The notes: a model not told the origin generated them from the sequence alone. A DNA stretch of 64,000 bases from CAYWOS01 sp964459985 (GCA_964459985.1 CAYWOS010000005.1:41817-105816); one strand, 5' to 3'. Shown: positions 24,403 through 33,018, counted from the first letter of the stretch. Program-made: numbers and translations.

Positions 24403-25695
24403 ATGCCGCGTAAACGCAGACTGTCCTTCAGCAGCATCCTGACGCTTTCGCTGACCGCCGCCGTGATCGTCGGCTGCGTCGTTTTGTTCGCGTCCATGAT
24501 GAGCGCGGGCGGCGATGCGCGCGTGTCCGGCCCCGTTCGCATCGGCGGGACGGAAGCGACGGTCGAGCCGACCAAAGCGCCCGCCTCGACGGTGAAAACG
24601 ACGGTGGTGACCATCGCGCCCGAGGAGAGCGCCGCCGCCGCCGCGCCGACGCCCGTTCCGGGACAGGAAATCGCGCTGTCGATGACGGCGGGCGGGCTGA
24701 TCAAGTTCAACAGCGATATATCGGACGCCGTATACGATTCCGCGTCGCGCGCCTTCGACTACGCGCCGGTTTTTTCGTATCTTTCGGGCGAAATTCACGC
24801 GGACATGAACTTTGTCACGCTGGAAAACATCCTGACGGTGGGCACCGATCAATACGCCGATATCACGGTGCCCTCGCAGGCGCTCGCGGCGGTCAAGGCG
24901 GCGGGCTTTGACAGGATTCTGCTCAATACGCGGTATATCCTCGATCAGGGGCGCGCGGGACTGGAAACGACGGCGGGCGAGATCGCGCGCGCCGGGATGA
25001 CGCCGCTTGGCGCGGCGGGCGACGGCGCCGTATCGTATTTCATGATCAACAGCGTGAAAATCGCGCTGATTTCCTATGTCGAGGCGCTGACGGGCAAGGG
25101 CAGGACGGCGCTGGAGGGCGACTGCGCCGGCGCCGTCCGGCTGTACGACCTGCTGACGGCGCGCGACGATATCGAGGCGGCGTGCGCGAATGGCGCGGGG
25201 CTGGTCGTGGTATCGATCAACTGGGGCGCCGAGACCGACGGCGAGGCGAGCGCCGCCGCGCGCGATATCGCGCGGGGGCTGGCGCAGTTCGGCGCCGACA
25301 TCGTGCTGGGCGCGAACCCCAAAAAGGCGTTCAAGCCCGAATGGATCACGACGACGGACGCCGACGGCAACGAAAGGAAAACGCTCGTCGCGTACTCCAT
25401 GGGCACGCTGATCAGCGAATCGCGCGAGCCGTTTGACATCGCGGGCATGCTTCTGCACGTCCGCCTGTCCTATCACACCGGTACGGGCAGGACGACCTTC
25501 CTTTCGGCGGAGTACACCCCGACGTACATCTGGCGGCAGGTGAACGGCAGCCGGACGGTCTTCCGCGTGCTCAACGCCGCCGCGCAGCCGCCCGAGGGCA
25601 TGAGCCAGAAGCAGATCGAGGTCATGCAGCGCTCGCTCAACCGCATCCGCGAGATCATGGCGGGCGGCGCGGCGACGGAAAGAGCGGTGCAATAA
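24403..25695 (+). CDS. CapA-like membrane protein with degenerate metal site
   Basis: 430 aa. One transmembrane helix (about residues 11-33) is followed by a T/A/P-rich linker and a CapA/PgsA-type domain (about 88-400), the poly-gamma-glutamate capsule family with a calcineurin-like fold. The overall pattern is kept: T-L-E-N-I-L, N-W-G-A-E-T and a late Y-S-M-G-T-L. The metal ligands are lost: the usual G-D-x-M near the start is T-A-G-G-L (95-99), and the usual H-P-H is N-P-K. I therefore infer a non-enzymatic or altered role. GGAGGTC lies inside the end of hom. Confidence 0.75.
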   Translation: MPRKRRLSFSSILTLSLTAAVIVGCVVLFASMMSAGGDARVSGPVRIGGTEATVEPTKAPASTVKTTVVTIAPEESAAAAAPTPVPGQEIALSMTAGGLIKFNSDISDAVYDSASRAFDYAPVFSYLSGEIHADMNFVTLENILTVGTDQYADITVPSQALAAVKAAGFDRILLNTRYILDQGRAGLETTAGEIARAGMTPLGAAGDGAVSYFMINSVKIALISYVEALTGKGRTALEGDCAGAVRLYDLLTARDDIEAACANGAGLVVVSINWGAETDGEASAAARDIARGLAQFGADIVLGANPKKAFKPEWITTTDADGNERKTLVAYSMGTLISESREPFDIAGMLLHVRLSYHTGTGRTTFLSAEYTPTYIWRQVNGSRTVFRVLNAAAQPPEGMSQKQIEVMQRSLNRIREIMAGGAATERAVQ

Positions 25696-25752
25696 AGCGC
25701 CGCGAGCGCCGTCGGGCGACGCGGGAAGCGAAGTGTTCGTGCCGCCGCGCGG

Positions 25753-27171
25753 CTATCTGAAATATCTCTCCGTCGGGCGCATGGTGCGCACGCGCGGCTT
25801 TTTTGCTTTTTTGGTGAGTATCCGGATCAGTCGGATCAAAAGGACGATGCCGGCGGCGGGCAGGATGCCGTAGAAGAAAAGCAGCTCGAACGTGAAGCGC
25901 GGGAAGGGATTGGGATCGTTTTGCGCCGCCTCGATGATCTGATCGATACCGGGCGCGAGGCTGTCGCGCGCCAGAATGCCGCGCGACGCGACCAGCTGGT
26001 ACTCGACCGGCAGGCCGATTTCGGGGTAATAGGTGACGCTGCCCATGACGGCGCCCGCCTCGATGGGCGCTTCAAAGGCGCGCGTGAACTCGGTGACGGT
26101 GAGCGAGGTAAAGTTCTGCACGAAGTAATCCAGCTGCGTCTTGGTGGTGACGATGGTATCGGTCGATTTGGGGTCGACTTTGATCAGATTGAGCTCGAGC
26201 CTGCCGACGTTCGGATCGTCCAGCGCGAAGCGGGAGATCTCGATCACGCGGGGATTGAGCTGATAGATCGATTGGATCGACGTGCTGACATACTGCGTGA
26301 AGCCGTAATTCATCAGTTTGATGGTGTCCGTATAGCGCTGCGCGTCCTTCTCGCAGCCCAGCACGACGGATATCAGGCTGATGCTGTCCTTGGTCGCCGA
26401 GCCGACAAAGCAGCTGCCCGCCGCGCTGGTGCGCCCCGTTTTGACGCCCGTGCCGTAGGGGAAGTAGCGCGAGGAATCGTCCGCCTTGATGAGAAAATCG
26501 TTGTTGGTGGCGATGGTGCGCGAGCGGTATTTGTTGTCCTTGGGCATCACGTAGCTCGTTTGCCCGACAATGCGGCGGAACTCGTCGTTCGCCATCGCCG
26601 CGCGCGCGATGATCGACAGATCGCGCGCCGTGGTATAGTGATATTCGTCGTGATAGCCGTGCGGGTTGTTAAAATGCGTCGACGTGCAGCCTAATTCGAT
26701 CGCCGTTTGATTCATCAGCTCGACGAACGCCTCGATGCTGCCGGACACCGCCTCGGCGATGGCGTTCGCGCCGTCGTTGCCCGAGGACAGCATGGTGCCG
26801 TTCACCAGATCGCGCAGCACGATTTCCTCGCCCTCGGTGATCTTGAGCTTGGAGGAATCCTCCGGCACGTCGACGGCGCGGGCGGAAACGGTGGTAACGG
26901 CGTCCAGATCGCCGCGCGTGACCGCCAGATACGCCGTCATGATCTTGGTGGTCGAGGCGGGATAGGATACCTGATCGGCGTTTTTCTCAAAGATGATTTC
27001 GCCCGTATCCTCTTCGATCAATATGGCGCTGACGGCGGCGAGATGCTCGGCGGACAACTTTTCGGGCTTTTGCGCGTCGTACGCGTCGGCGCGGGCGACG
27101 GGAATTTGCGCCGCGCACAGAAGCAGCGCGGCGAAAAGACAGCAAAATCGGGTGAAAGCGCGTAAACGCAT
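25753..27171 (-). CDS. dacF: D-alanyl-D-alanine carboxypeptidase DacF (S11)
   Basis: 472 aa. A signal peptide (cleavage near ARADA, residue 30) leads to the penicillin-binding domain with S73-T-T-K76, S-S-G-N and K-T-G-R motifs, then a beta-sandwich domain. A C-terminal transmembrane helix (FELLFFYGILPAAGIVLLI, about 435-455) is followed by a very basic tail, so the protein is membrane-anchored at the C-terminus. In spore formers DacF tailors cortex and wall peptidoglycan. ATG 27171 has GGAGG 4 nt upstream; the longer frame has no better start. Monocistronic, with its own promoter. Confidence 0.92.
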   Translation of the reverse strand: MRLRAFTRFCCLFAALLLCAAQIPVARADAYDAQKPEKLSAEHLAAVSAILIEEDTGEIIFEKNADQVSYPASTTKIMTAYLAVTRGDLDAVTTVSARAVDVPEDSSKLKITEGEEIVLRDLVNGTMLSSGNDGANAIAEAVSGSIEAFVELMNQTAIELGCTSTHFNNPHGYHDEYHYTTARDLSIIARAAMANDEFRRIVGQTSYVMPKDNKYRSRTIATNNDFLIKADDSSRYFPYGTGVKTGRTSAAGSCFVGSATKDSISLISVVLGCEKDAQRYTDTIKLMNYGFTQYVSTSIQSIYQLNPRVIEISRFALDDPNVGRLELNLIKVDPKSTDTIVTTKTQLDYFVQNFTSLTVTEFTRAFEAPIEAGAVMGSVTYYPEIGLPVEYQLVASRGILARDSLAPGIDQIIEAAQNDPNPFPRFTFELLFFYGILPAAGIVLLIRLIRILTKKAKKPRVRTMRPTERYFR

Positions 27172-27222
27172 GATGCCTCCGGGACGCGTGAAATCATAAG
27201 CCGCCGCAAAGTACGGCACGTT

Positions 27223-27251
27223 ATTATAGCACAGATTGCGGGAGGTGGCAA
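27223..27251 (-). promoter_or_regulatory. Promoter of dacF
   Basis: On the minus strand, TTGCCA (27246-27251) and TATAAT (27223-27228) are separated by 17 bp. The start codon at 27171 is about 52 nt downstream of the -10 element. Confidence 0.8.
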
Positions 27252-27284
27252 ACCCGCGCGGAATTGTTTACATTCGTCCGCGCG

Positions 27285-27329
27285 GAAAGAAACGCCGCGG
27301 AGCGCGCCGTTTGCGGCGTTCCGCGGCGT
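27285..27329 (-). terminator. Terminator of the GH43 gene
   Basis: A 10-bp stem (27292-27301 with 27320-27329), read on the minus strand, is followed by TTTCTTT. It lies 55 nt after the stop of the GH43 gene. An inverted repeat of CCGCGCGGA at 27254-27262 and 27277-27285 lies between it and the dacF promoter. Confidence 0.65.
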
Positions 27330-27383
27330 CCGGGCAGGGGATCGCCGCGCGCGGGAATCGCGCGGCAGCCGTGCCTTGTCCGT

Positions 27384-28802
27384 TTATTCCAGCGTGAAGG
27401 ATTTAAGCGTCGCGGGGCCGCTTCCCCGGTAGGTGAAGTAGATCGCCTGTACGCCGTCGGGAACGGCGATCGGCGCGGAATAGGTCATCCAGATCGTCGA
27501 GGAATCCACTTTGATTTCGCCCAGCGCCCTGCCGTCCCACGCCGTTTTGACCTCGAACGCGCCGTGGCAGTAGCCGCGCACGGCGACGGACACCTTTTTC
27601 ACGCCCCGGCAGTCGAAGTATTTGAAGCCGCAGGTCGCGCCGTCCACCAGATTCATGACATACGGCGCTTCCTCGTCGCCGTCTTTGCCGTCCTGCGTGA
27701 CGCGCGGGTAGCGGCTGTCCAGCCAATAGCCGCTGTCCGCCGCGCCGCCCGTGTACATTTGATCGGTCGAGGCGCACAGATTGCAGGCGATGTAGGCGGG
27801 ATACGTCCCTTTGCCTTCGAGCGGGCCGCCGTTGAGCCCGCAGGAGGTCATTTCGACCTGCGGGATCGAGCCGTCCGGCAGGAAACGGACGGGCTCCGCC
27901 ATCGCCTGACGGCTGAAGGAAGTGCCGTTGGTGTGGCGGTGATAGAAGATATACGCCTTGTCGCCGATCCGGACCAGCCCGCCGTGGTTGTTGGCGCAGT
28001 AGAACATCGGCTTTTCCGCCGGCTTGTAGGTGTCGATGTGCAGATCGCCGTTGCTCACCAGAACGCCGCGATAGACGAAGCCGCCGTCGGGGCGGGAGGA
28101 GGTGGCGTAGCAAAGCTCGTGCATGACGACCGAGGAATAGACGAAATAGTACGTCCCGTCGTACTTCCGAATGGAGGACGCCTCGAAGAACTCGTGCCCC
28201 TCAAAGCCGCTCCCCCTGGCGTACGGCTCGCTGGGCAGGACGGTGACGGGCCCGCGCAGGATGGTCAGCATATCGCGGCCGAGCACCGTCATCATCGGCC
28301 CTTTGCGGCTCCTGTCGCCGACGGCGCAAAAGCCGGTGTACATGTAGGTGATATCGCCCTCGGTGAGCACGCCGGGATCGAACTGCGCCTCGTCGCCCGG
28401 GCGCTCGCCCAGCCGCGCGCCCGTTTCGTCGCGCACGTAGCCGTAAAACGTATACCGTCCCGCCGGCTCGTCGCATACCGCCACCGACACGCAGTTGCGG
28501 TGGTCGAGCACATAGTACAGGTAATACCGCCCGTCGGGGCCCTGCGTTACGTCGGGCGCGTACAGGCAGCTTTCGCCGCTCTCGTTGAGCGGATCGTCGT
28601 TCCGGCCGTAGATCACGCCCTCGTAGCGCCAGTCCTTCAGGTCGTCGACGGGCGCCGACCAGCACACGTAATCGTTCAGGCAGAAGGCGTGGCCGTTGAA
28701 CCTGTCGTGCGATCCGTAGACGTACAGGCGGTCGCCGAACACGTGCGGCTCGCCGTCGGGGATGTACTCCCAGCCGGGCAGATAAGGGTTGTAGGCTTGC
28801 AT
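27384..28802 (-). CDS. GH43-family glycoside hydrolase with CBM6-like C-terminus
   Basis: 472 aa, cytoplasmic (no signal peptide). The five-bladed beta-propeller GH43 domain spans about residues 1-315; the family includes beta-xylosidases and alpha-arabinofuranosidases. The catalytic base region is E-P-H-V-F-G-D-R-L-Y, and the general acid Glu is in E-F-F-E-A-S-S. The C-terminal ~140 residues have a jelly-roll-like CBM6 character (VNLVDGATCGFKYF; VSVAVRGYC). AAGAGGAAC precedes the ATG. Exact substrate unknown; plant-type pentosides are likely. Its upstream neighbour is the repeat and assembly gap. Confidence 0.9.
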   Translation of the reverse strand: MQAYNPYLPGWEYIPDGEPHVFGDRLYVYGSHDRFNGHAFCLNDYVCWSAPVDDLKDWRYEGVIYGRNDDPLNESGESCLYAPDVTQGPDGRYYLYYVLDHRNCVSVAVCDEPAGRYTFYGYVRDETGARLGERPGDEAQFDPGVLTEGDITYMYTGFCAVGDRSRKGPMMTVLGRDMLTILRGPVTVLPSEPYARGSGFEGHEFFEASSIRKYDGTYYFVYSSVVMHELCYATSSRPDGGFVYRGVLVSNGDLHIDTYKPAEKPMFYCANNHGGLVRIGDKAYIFYHRHTNGTSFSRQAMAEPVRFLPDGSIPQVEMTSCGLNGGPLEGKGTYPAYIACNLCASTDQMYTGGAADSGYWLDSRYPRVTQDGKDGDEEAPYVMNLVDGATCGFKYFDCRGVKKVSVAVRGYCHGAFEVKTAWDGRALGEIKVDSSTIWMTYSAPIAVPDGVQAIYFTYRGSGPATLKSFTLE

Positions 28803-28866
28803 GATGCGTTCCTCTTTCTTGTGTATTTCATTCCGGCGGAAAGCCCGCCGGCGCGAACGGGACAGC

Positions 28867-29104
28867 GCGAAGCGCGAAGCGCGGGGTTTTTACACGGACG
28901 NNNNNNNNNNNNNNNNNNNNNNNNNNNNNNNNNNNNNNNNNNNNNNNNNNNNNNNNNNNNNNNNNNNNNNNNNNNNNNNNNNNNNNNNNNNNNNNNNNNN
29001 GCGCGAAGCGCGGGGTTTTTACACGGACGGCATAGACGCGCGAAGCGCGGGGTTTTACACGGTCGGCATAGACGCGCGGGGCGCGGGGGTTTTACACGGA
29101 CGGC
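28867..29104. repeat. Tandem 36-37 bp repeat interrupted by the assembly gap
   Basis: Units of GCGCGAAGCGCGGGGTTT plus TTACACGGACGGCATAGAC type occur at 29001-29037, 29038-29073 and (diverged) 29074-29104. The same unit runs into the gap from the left (28867-28900). The unit contains the inverted repeat GCGCGAAGCGC. The last codons and stop of the minus-strand ppx gene (A-P-S-V-stop) lie inside the final unit, so repeats appear to have expanded from the gene's 3' end. The true copy number is unknown because of the gap. Confidence 0.85.
28901..29000. other. Scaffold gap of 100 Ns
   Basis: Exactly 100 N bases, the conventional length for a gap of unknown size. Both edges carry the same tandem repeat, so the gap is a collapsed repeat array, not necessarily a missing gene. 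Reading frames running through it are artefacts. Confidence 0.98.
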
Positions 29105-29976
29105 GCGGCGGGGACGAGCAGCAGGCCGTCCATGTTGGTGCGCTCGGAAACGGTCAGGCGCTCGGCTTTGAGCGCGCCCATCACGGCGGACAGCACGCAC
29201 AGCCCGTGCGGCATGTGCGACGCGCGCGAGGCGGGCAGGCCGGGCAGCGCGGCGCGTTCGTCGCAGGACATGGGCGCGATCAGGCGAAGCAGGCGATCGA
29301 TCTCGTCCCGCGTCAGGCAAACGCCCTCGGCGCTTCCGCCCAGCGTCAGGATGCCCGCCGCCGCGACCGCCGTGCCGCCGATGGCGTACAGCGCGCGCCC
29401 CGAAAGCGCGCCCGCGCGGTCGGTCAGCCCGCGCAGGCGCTCAAGCGCGGCGGCGCGGACGGCAAGCGCCTGTTCGACGCTTCTGATTTCTCCAAACTCG
29501 ACGAGCAGCCGCGACGAGCCGACCGGCACGCTTTCGTTCATCACGACGGCGCCTCCTTCGCCCGCCGTGATTTCGGTCGAGCCGCCGCCGATATCGATCA
29601 CGACGCCGCCCGCCTCGCCCGAAACGGCGAGGCACGCGAGATAGGCCTCCTCCTCGCCGGACAGCACGCGCAGCGAAAGCCCCGTCGCGCGCCGCACGCT
29701 CCCGGCGAACGCGTCGGCATTTTTCGCCTCGCGCGTCGCGCTGGTGGCGATCAGCTCGATCGATTCCGCGCCGCGCGCCCGCGCTTCCGCGTACAGCGCC
29801 GCGATGTCCTCCGTCGCGTGGCGGATTCCCTCGGGCGTAATCACGCCGTTTTCAACGCGCATCAAAAGCCGCGTGCCCCTTCGCGCGCGGCAGACCGTTT
29901 CGGGGCGCTTTCCCCCGCAGTCGGCGATGAGCAGGCGCGTCGAGTTGGAGCCGACGGCGATCACGGCGCGTCTCAC
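29092..29976 (-). CDS. Ppx/GppA-family phosphatase
   Basis: 294 aa. The actin-like fold begins V-I-A-V-G-S-N-S-T-R-L (residues 5-15); the phosphate-2 motif is V-V-I-D-I-G-G-G-S-T-E (about 133-143) and a conserved L-S-G-E-E-E-A-Y lies near 115. The family removes phosphate from polyphosphate or pppGpp. It is at the short end: exopolyphosphatases often have an extra HD domain, absent here. The start is GTG (29976), overlapping the divIC stop by 4 nt. It is the last gene of the sporulation/division operon, and its stop lies in the tandem repeat. Confidence 0.9.
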   Translation of the reverse strand: MRRAVIAVGSNSTRLLIADCGGKRPETVCRARRGTRLLMRVENGVITPEGIRHATEDIAALYAEARARGAESIELIATSATREAKNADAFAGSVRRATGLSLRVLSGEEEAYLACLAVSGEAGGVVIDIGGGSTEITAGEGGAVVMNESVPVGSSRLLVEFGEIRSVEQALAVRAAALERLRGLTDRAGALSGRALYAIGGTAVAAAGILTLGGSAEGVCLTRDEIDRLLRLIAPMSCDERAALPGLPASRASHMPHGLCVLSAVMGALKAERLTVSERTNMDGLLLVPAAPSV

Positions 29977-30308
29977 AGCCCGCGCTCCAGCACGCGCGCT
30001 TCGGGCTCGTCGTACAAAGCGTCGGTGTTGGTGACGATAAAGCGGATTTCGCCCGGCATCAGGTATCCGTACAGCTCGCGCGCCGTGCGGATGATGTACT
30101 CGTCGCTTTCCGATTCCGAAAGCTCGGCCTGGTACGCGCTTTTCCGGCGCTCGGCCTCGATCTGATCAAGGCGAACCTGATACTTGAGATCGTTCAGGCG
30201 CTCGATGTCCTGCGTATACTGCCTGCCGGCGATCAGGCCGGTGGCGACGATGATAAACGCCAGCACGACGACCGTGATCAGTTTCATTCGCTTGGGCACG
30301 AACGTCAT
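29973..30308 (-). CDS. divIC: DivIC/FtsB-type septum formation initiator
   Basis: 111 aa. One transmembrane helix (about residues 9-27, LITVVVLAFIIVATGLI) precedes a coiled coil (about 33-65) and a short globular C-terminus with ARELYGYLMPGEI, the usual DivIC/FtsB close (A-R-e-x-l-G-l-v-x-P-g-E). It stabilises the FtsL/DivIB division complex at the septum. The ATG overlaps the yabQ stop (ATGA). A ribosome-binding site AAAGGGGG sits directly against the ATG, unusually close, consistent with coupling. Neighbours yabP and yabQ are the classic order. Confidence 0.88.
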   Translation of the reverse strand: MTFVPKRMKLITVVVLAFIIVATGLIAGRQYTQDIERLNDLKYQVRLDQIEAERRKSAYQAELSESESDEYIIRTARELYGYLMPGEIRFIVTNTDALYDEPEARVLERGL

Positions 30309-30637
30309 CCCCCTTTGTCATTCGCGTCGGTATTCGCCGCGCGCCGCGCTTTTTCCTTCCGCCGTCTGAAAAGACGGCGCGGCAGAAACGCGGCGGACAG
30401 GCCGATGAAAAAGAACAGGTACGCCGCCGGCCGCGCCTCGCCGCCGCTCATGAACAGCGCGGCGGCGCAAAGCCCCGAGGCCAGCGCGAACGCCGCGACA
30501 TCGAGAACGGCGGCCGTCCATCGCGGCAGGCGCGCGCCGACCAGCCCGCTCAAGCCGACGAGCGCGCCGGACGCCGCGCCCGACGCCGCGAGATACAGCG
30601 CCTCGCGCGCCTGCCCCGAGGCGTCCGGCAGGCTCAT
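30305..30637 (-). CDS. yabQ: YabQ-like spore cortex membrane protein
   Basis: 110 aa with about three hydrophobic segments (18-35, 43-62, 69-85) and a very basic C-terminal tail (RRLFRRRKEKARR). YabQ in Bacillus subtilis is a membrane protein needed for the spore cortex. It is longer there, so this copy is short. The assignment rests mainly on order between yabP and divIC, with 4-nt overlaps on both sides. Primary sequence similarity is weak. Confidence 0.72.
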   Translation of the reverse strand: MSLPDASGQAREALYLAASGAASGALVGLSGLVGARLPRWTAAVLDVAAFALASGLCAAALFMSGGEARPAAYLFFFIGLSAAFLPRRLFRRRKEKARRAANTDANDKGG

Positions 30638-30915
30638 CTGCGCATCCGCCTGATCCCGCGCCGCTGCACGTGCTCGGCGTAGGTCACGGCGTCAATCCTG
30701 CCCTCGACGGTCAGTTGCCCTTCCTCGAGCATGAGCCGCGTGACGTGCAGGTTTTCGCCCAGCACCGTCATTTCGCCCACGTCTGTCAACAGCGTCACCT
30801 GCGTTTCGTCGAACGCCAGCACCTCGCTCACGCCCGTGACCGCCGCTTTTTCCCTGTTTTCGGTATTCAGCGCGTGCGCCCTCGCCGCCGCGCGGAGCGG
30901 CTGTTCCTTATCCAT
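30634..30915 (-). CDS. yabP: Sporulation protein YabP
   Basis: 93 aa. YabP/YqfC-family proteins are small and beta-rich; this one has the family core V-T-G-V-S-E-V-L-A-F-D-E-T-Q-V (about 26-40), followed by L-x-T-x-x-G and L-H-V-T-R-L-x-L-E-E-G-Q-L-x-V-E-G, close to the conserved pattern. It is needed for sporulation in B. subtilis. GGAGG precedes the ATG. The 42-nt gap after lgt and the overlaps with yabQ suggest a single transcript from lgt to ppx. Confidence 0.9.
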   Translation of the reverse strand: MDKEQPLRAAARAHALNTENREKAAVTGVSEVLAFDETQVTLLTDVGEMTVLGENLHVTRLMLEEGQLTVEGRIDAVTYAEHVQRRGIRRMRR

Positions 30916-30957
30916 GCTGTTCGCCTCCCGGGACAGCCTATGCGCCCGGGCCGCGCG

Positions 30958-31695
30958 CTATGACCGTTTCCTCCGGCGGACGCCCAGCGCGATCAGCGCG
31001 GCGGCGGCGATCAGTATGCTCAAAAGCTGCGACACGCGGAACGCGCCGAGCATCAGGCTGTCGGTGCGCAGCCCCTCGATCACGGCGCGGCCGACGCCGT
31101 ACAGGAGCATGTACAGCAAAAACAGACCGCCCGGCCGCGCGACGCGTTTCCGCGCGGCGTACAGCACGCCGAAAACGATCAGATCCCACAGCGATTCGTA
31201 AAAGAACGTCGCCATATGCCACGCGTTGTCGGCGAACACGGCGACCGGGAAAAACTGCCATCGGGGATCGGCGACGATCTCGCCGTACGCCTCGCCGTTA
31301 AAGTAATTGCCCCAGCGCCCGATCGCCTGCGCCAGCGCCAGCGCGGGCGCCGCCATATCGGCGACCTTGGCGAAGGAGATCTTTTTCACGCGCGTCATGA
31401 CGAACGCCGATATCGCGCCCGCGATGACGCCGCCGTAGATCGCCAGCCCGCCCTCCCAGACGTACAGGATGGACAAGGGATTATCCCGGTACATCTCCCA
31501 CCGAAAGGCGACATAGTACAGCCGCGCGCCGATAATGGCGGCGGGGATCGCCCACAGCGCGAAATCGAGCGCCGTGTCCTTGGGCAGTCCCAGCCGTTTT
31601 TCCTCGCGCGCGCACAGCATAATGCCAATCAGCATGGCCAGCGCGATCAGCAGCCCGTAGACCGATAAAAAGCCAAACAGTTTCGGATTGTTCAT
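30958..31695 (-). CDS. lgt: Prolipoprotein diacylglyceryl transferase
   Basis: 245 aa with about seven transmembrane helices. It adds diacylglycerol to the lipobox cysteine of prelipoproteins at the membrane. The hallmark G-R-W-G-N-Y-F-N-G-E-A-Y-G (about residues 126-138) contains the catalytic Arg and Asn; H-M-A-T-F-F-Y-E-S-L-W-D is near 168-179. GGAGGCATGC precedes the ATG. It lies directly upstream of yabP in the same direction, an unusual but reasonable neighbourhood for envelope genes. Confidence 0.95.
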   Translation of the reverse strand: MNNPKLFGFLSVYGLLIALAMLIGIMLCAREEKRLGLPKDTALDFALWAIPAAIIGARLYYVAFRWEMYRDNPLSILYVWEGGLAIYGGVIAGAISAFVMTRVKKISFAKVADMAAPALALAQAIGRWGNYFNGEAYGEIVADPRWQFFPVAVFADNAWHMATFFYESLWDLIVFGVLYAARKRVARPGGLFLLYMLLYGVGRAVIEGLRTDSLMLGAFRVSQLLSILIAAAALIALGVRRRKRS

Positions 31696-31761
31696 GCATG
31701 CCTCCGCATCCGTCTGCCTTCTATTATTCGCCGGGAATACGCGCCGTATGTACGGGCGGGG

Positions 31762-32907
31762 TTATTCGCCCTTCCTGCCGTATCGGTCATCGATCTTTTT
31801 CAGTTCGTCGATGATGCCGATGCCCTGCGGGCATTTCGCTTCGCACTGGCCGCAGGCGACGCAGCGACCGGCGTCGCGCCCATTGCGCGCAAGGTTCGGA
31901 TAGAAATAGCGCATGTCGCCGTCGCTGCCGATTTTGTGCGCCTCGTTGACGCGCCGGAAGATCGCCGGGATATCGACGTCGCGCGGGCAGGGCTGGCAGT
32001 AGGCGCAGCCGGTGCAGGGGATGAGCACGCGTTTTTCGTACATCCCGCGCAGGCCGGCGACGAACGCCTTGTCCTCGTCCGACATGCAGCCGACGTCAAA
32101 GCGATCGAAGGTATCGATATTCTGCGCAAGCTGTTCCTCGTCGCTCATGCCGCTCAATACCACCTTGATCTCGGGGTAATCGGCGAGGAATTTGAACGCC
32201 CACTGCGCCGGGGTCAGCCCCGCTTTGTGCGCGGCGACGGCCGCGCCGATTTCCTCCGGCGGGTTGGCGAGCGCGCCGCCGCGAAGCGGCTCCATCACGA
32301 CGATCGGCACGCCGCGCGCGCCCGCCGCGCGAACGCCGCTCTCGCACGCCTGATTGTCGATATCCAGATAATTGAACTGCACCTGCGCCATGCCCCAGTC
32401 GTAATCGGAAAGAGCGTCAAGGAAGGCCGCCGCGTCGTCGTGGAAGGAAAAGCCTACGCGCTTGACGCGGCCGTCGCGCACGACGCGCCCGAGAAAATCA
32501 TGATACTTGAGCGCCCGCATCTTTTCAAGGCTGCGGCGGTTGAAGCCGTGCATGAGATAAAAATCGACGAACGGCACGTCGAGGCGCTTGAGCTGCTCGT
32601 CAAGCAGCCTGTCCATGTCCGCCGCCTCGCTGATTTCGTGCAGGGGCAGCTTGGTGGTCAGGCGCACCTTGGCGCGGTAGCCGTCCTTGAGCGCCAGCCC
32701 CGCGACGACCTCGCTTTCGCCGCCGTGATACATATACGCCGTGTCGAGATAGTTGACGCCGCGATCGATGCCCGCGCGGATCATGGCGATCGCGCGCTTA
32801 CGGTCGATCACGCGCCTGTCGCCGTCCTGCGCGGTGGGCAGGCGCATCAGGCCGAACCCGAGCCGCGAGGTTGGAAATTCGCCTTTGACAAAATCGATAT
32901 ACTTCAT
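31762..32907 (-). CDS. Aldo/keto reductase with C-terminal 4Fe-4S clusters
   Basis: 381 aa. An AKR TIM barrel (1-285) with the catalytic D-T-A-Y-M-Y motif (residues ~48-53) and H in F-Y-L-M-H-G-F is fused to a ferredoxin-like tail. The tail has C-T-G-C-A-Y-C-Q-P-C-P (about 290-300) and C-V-A-C-G-Q-C-E-A-K-C-P (about 350-361), binding two 4Fe-4S clusters. This type (COG1453) is common in anaerobes; substrate unknown. I chose ATG 32907, with GGGAGGAC upstream, over ATG 32934. Divergent from glutamate dehydrogenase and transcribed from its own promoter. Confidence 0.93.
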   Translation of the reverse strand: MKYIDFVKGEFPTSRLGFGLMRLPTAQDGDRRVIDRKRAIAMIRAGIDRGVNYLDTAYMYHGGESEVVAGLALKDGYRAKVRLTTKLPLHEISEAADMDRLLDEQLKRLDVPFVDFYLMHGFNRRSLEKMRALKYHDFLGRVVRDGRVKRVGFSFHDDAAAFLDALSDYDWGMAQVQFNYLDIDNQACESGVRAAGARGVPIVVMEPLRGGALANPPEEIGAAVAAHKAGLTPAQWAFKFLADYPEIKVVLSGMSDEEQLAQNIDTFDRFDVGCMSDEDKAFVAGLRGMYEKRVLIPCTGCAYCQPCPRDVDIPAIFRRVNEAHKIGSDGDMRYFYPNLARNGRDAGRCVACGQCEAKCPQGIGIIDELKKIDDRYGRKGE

Positions 32908-32940
32908 CCGCTTGTCCTCCCGATCCGTTTTCACGAAAAG

Positions 32941-32969
32941 ATTATAGCATCATCTCCCCGCGGGCGCAA
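32941..32969 (-). promoter_or_regulatory. Promoter of the aldo/keto reductase gene
   Basis: On the minus strand, TTGCGC (32964-32969) and TATAAT (32941-32946) are 17 bp apart. The reductase start lies 34 nt downstream. Confidence 0.7.
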
Positions 32970-33018
32970 GAAAACACTCAAAAAACAGCCCGGATACACC
33001 GAAAGTACAGCAAAACCC

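Noticed and set aside
28867..29104. CRISPR array around the gap
   Set aside because: Units of 36-37 bp follow one another with no spacer between them.
28801..30165. Long frame running through the N gap
   Set aside because: It depends on unknown bases and is antisense to ppx and divIC; an artefact.
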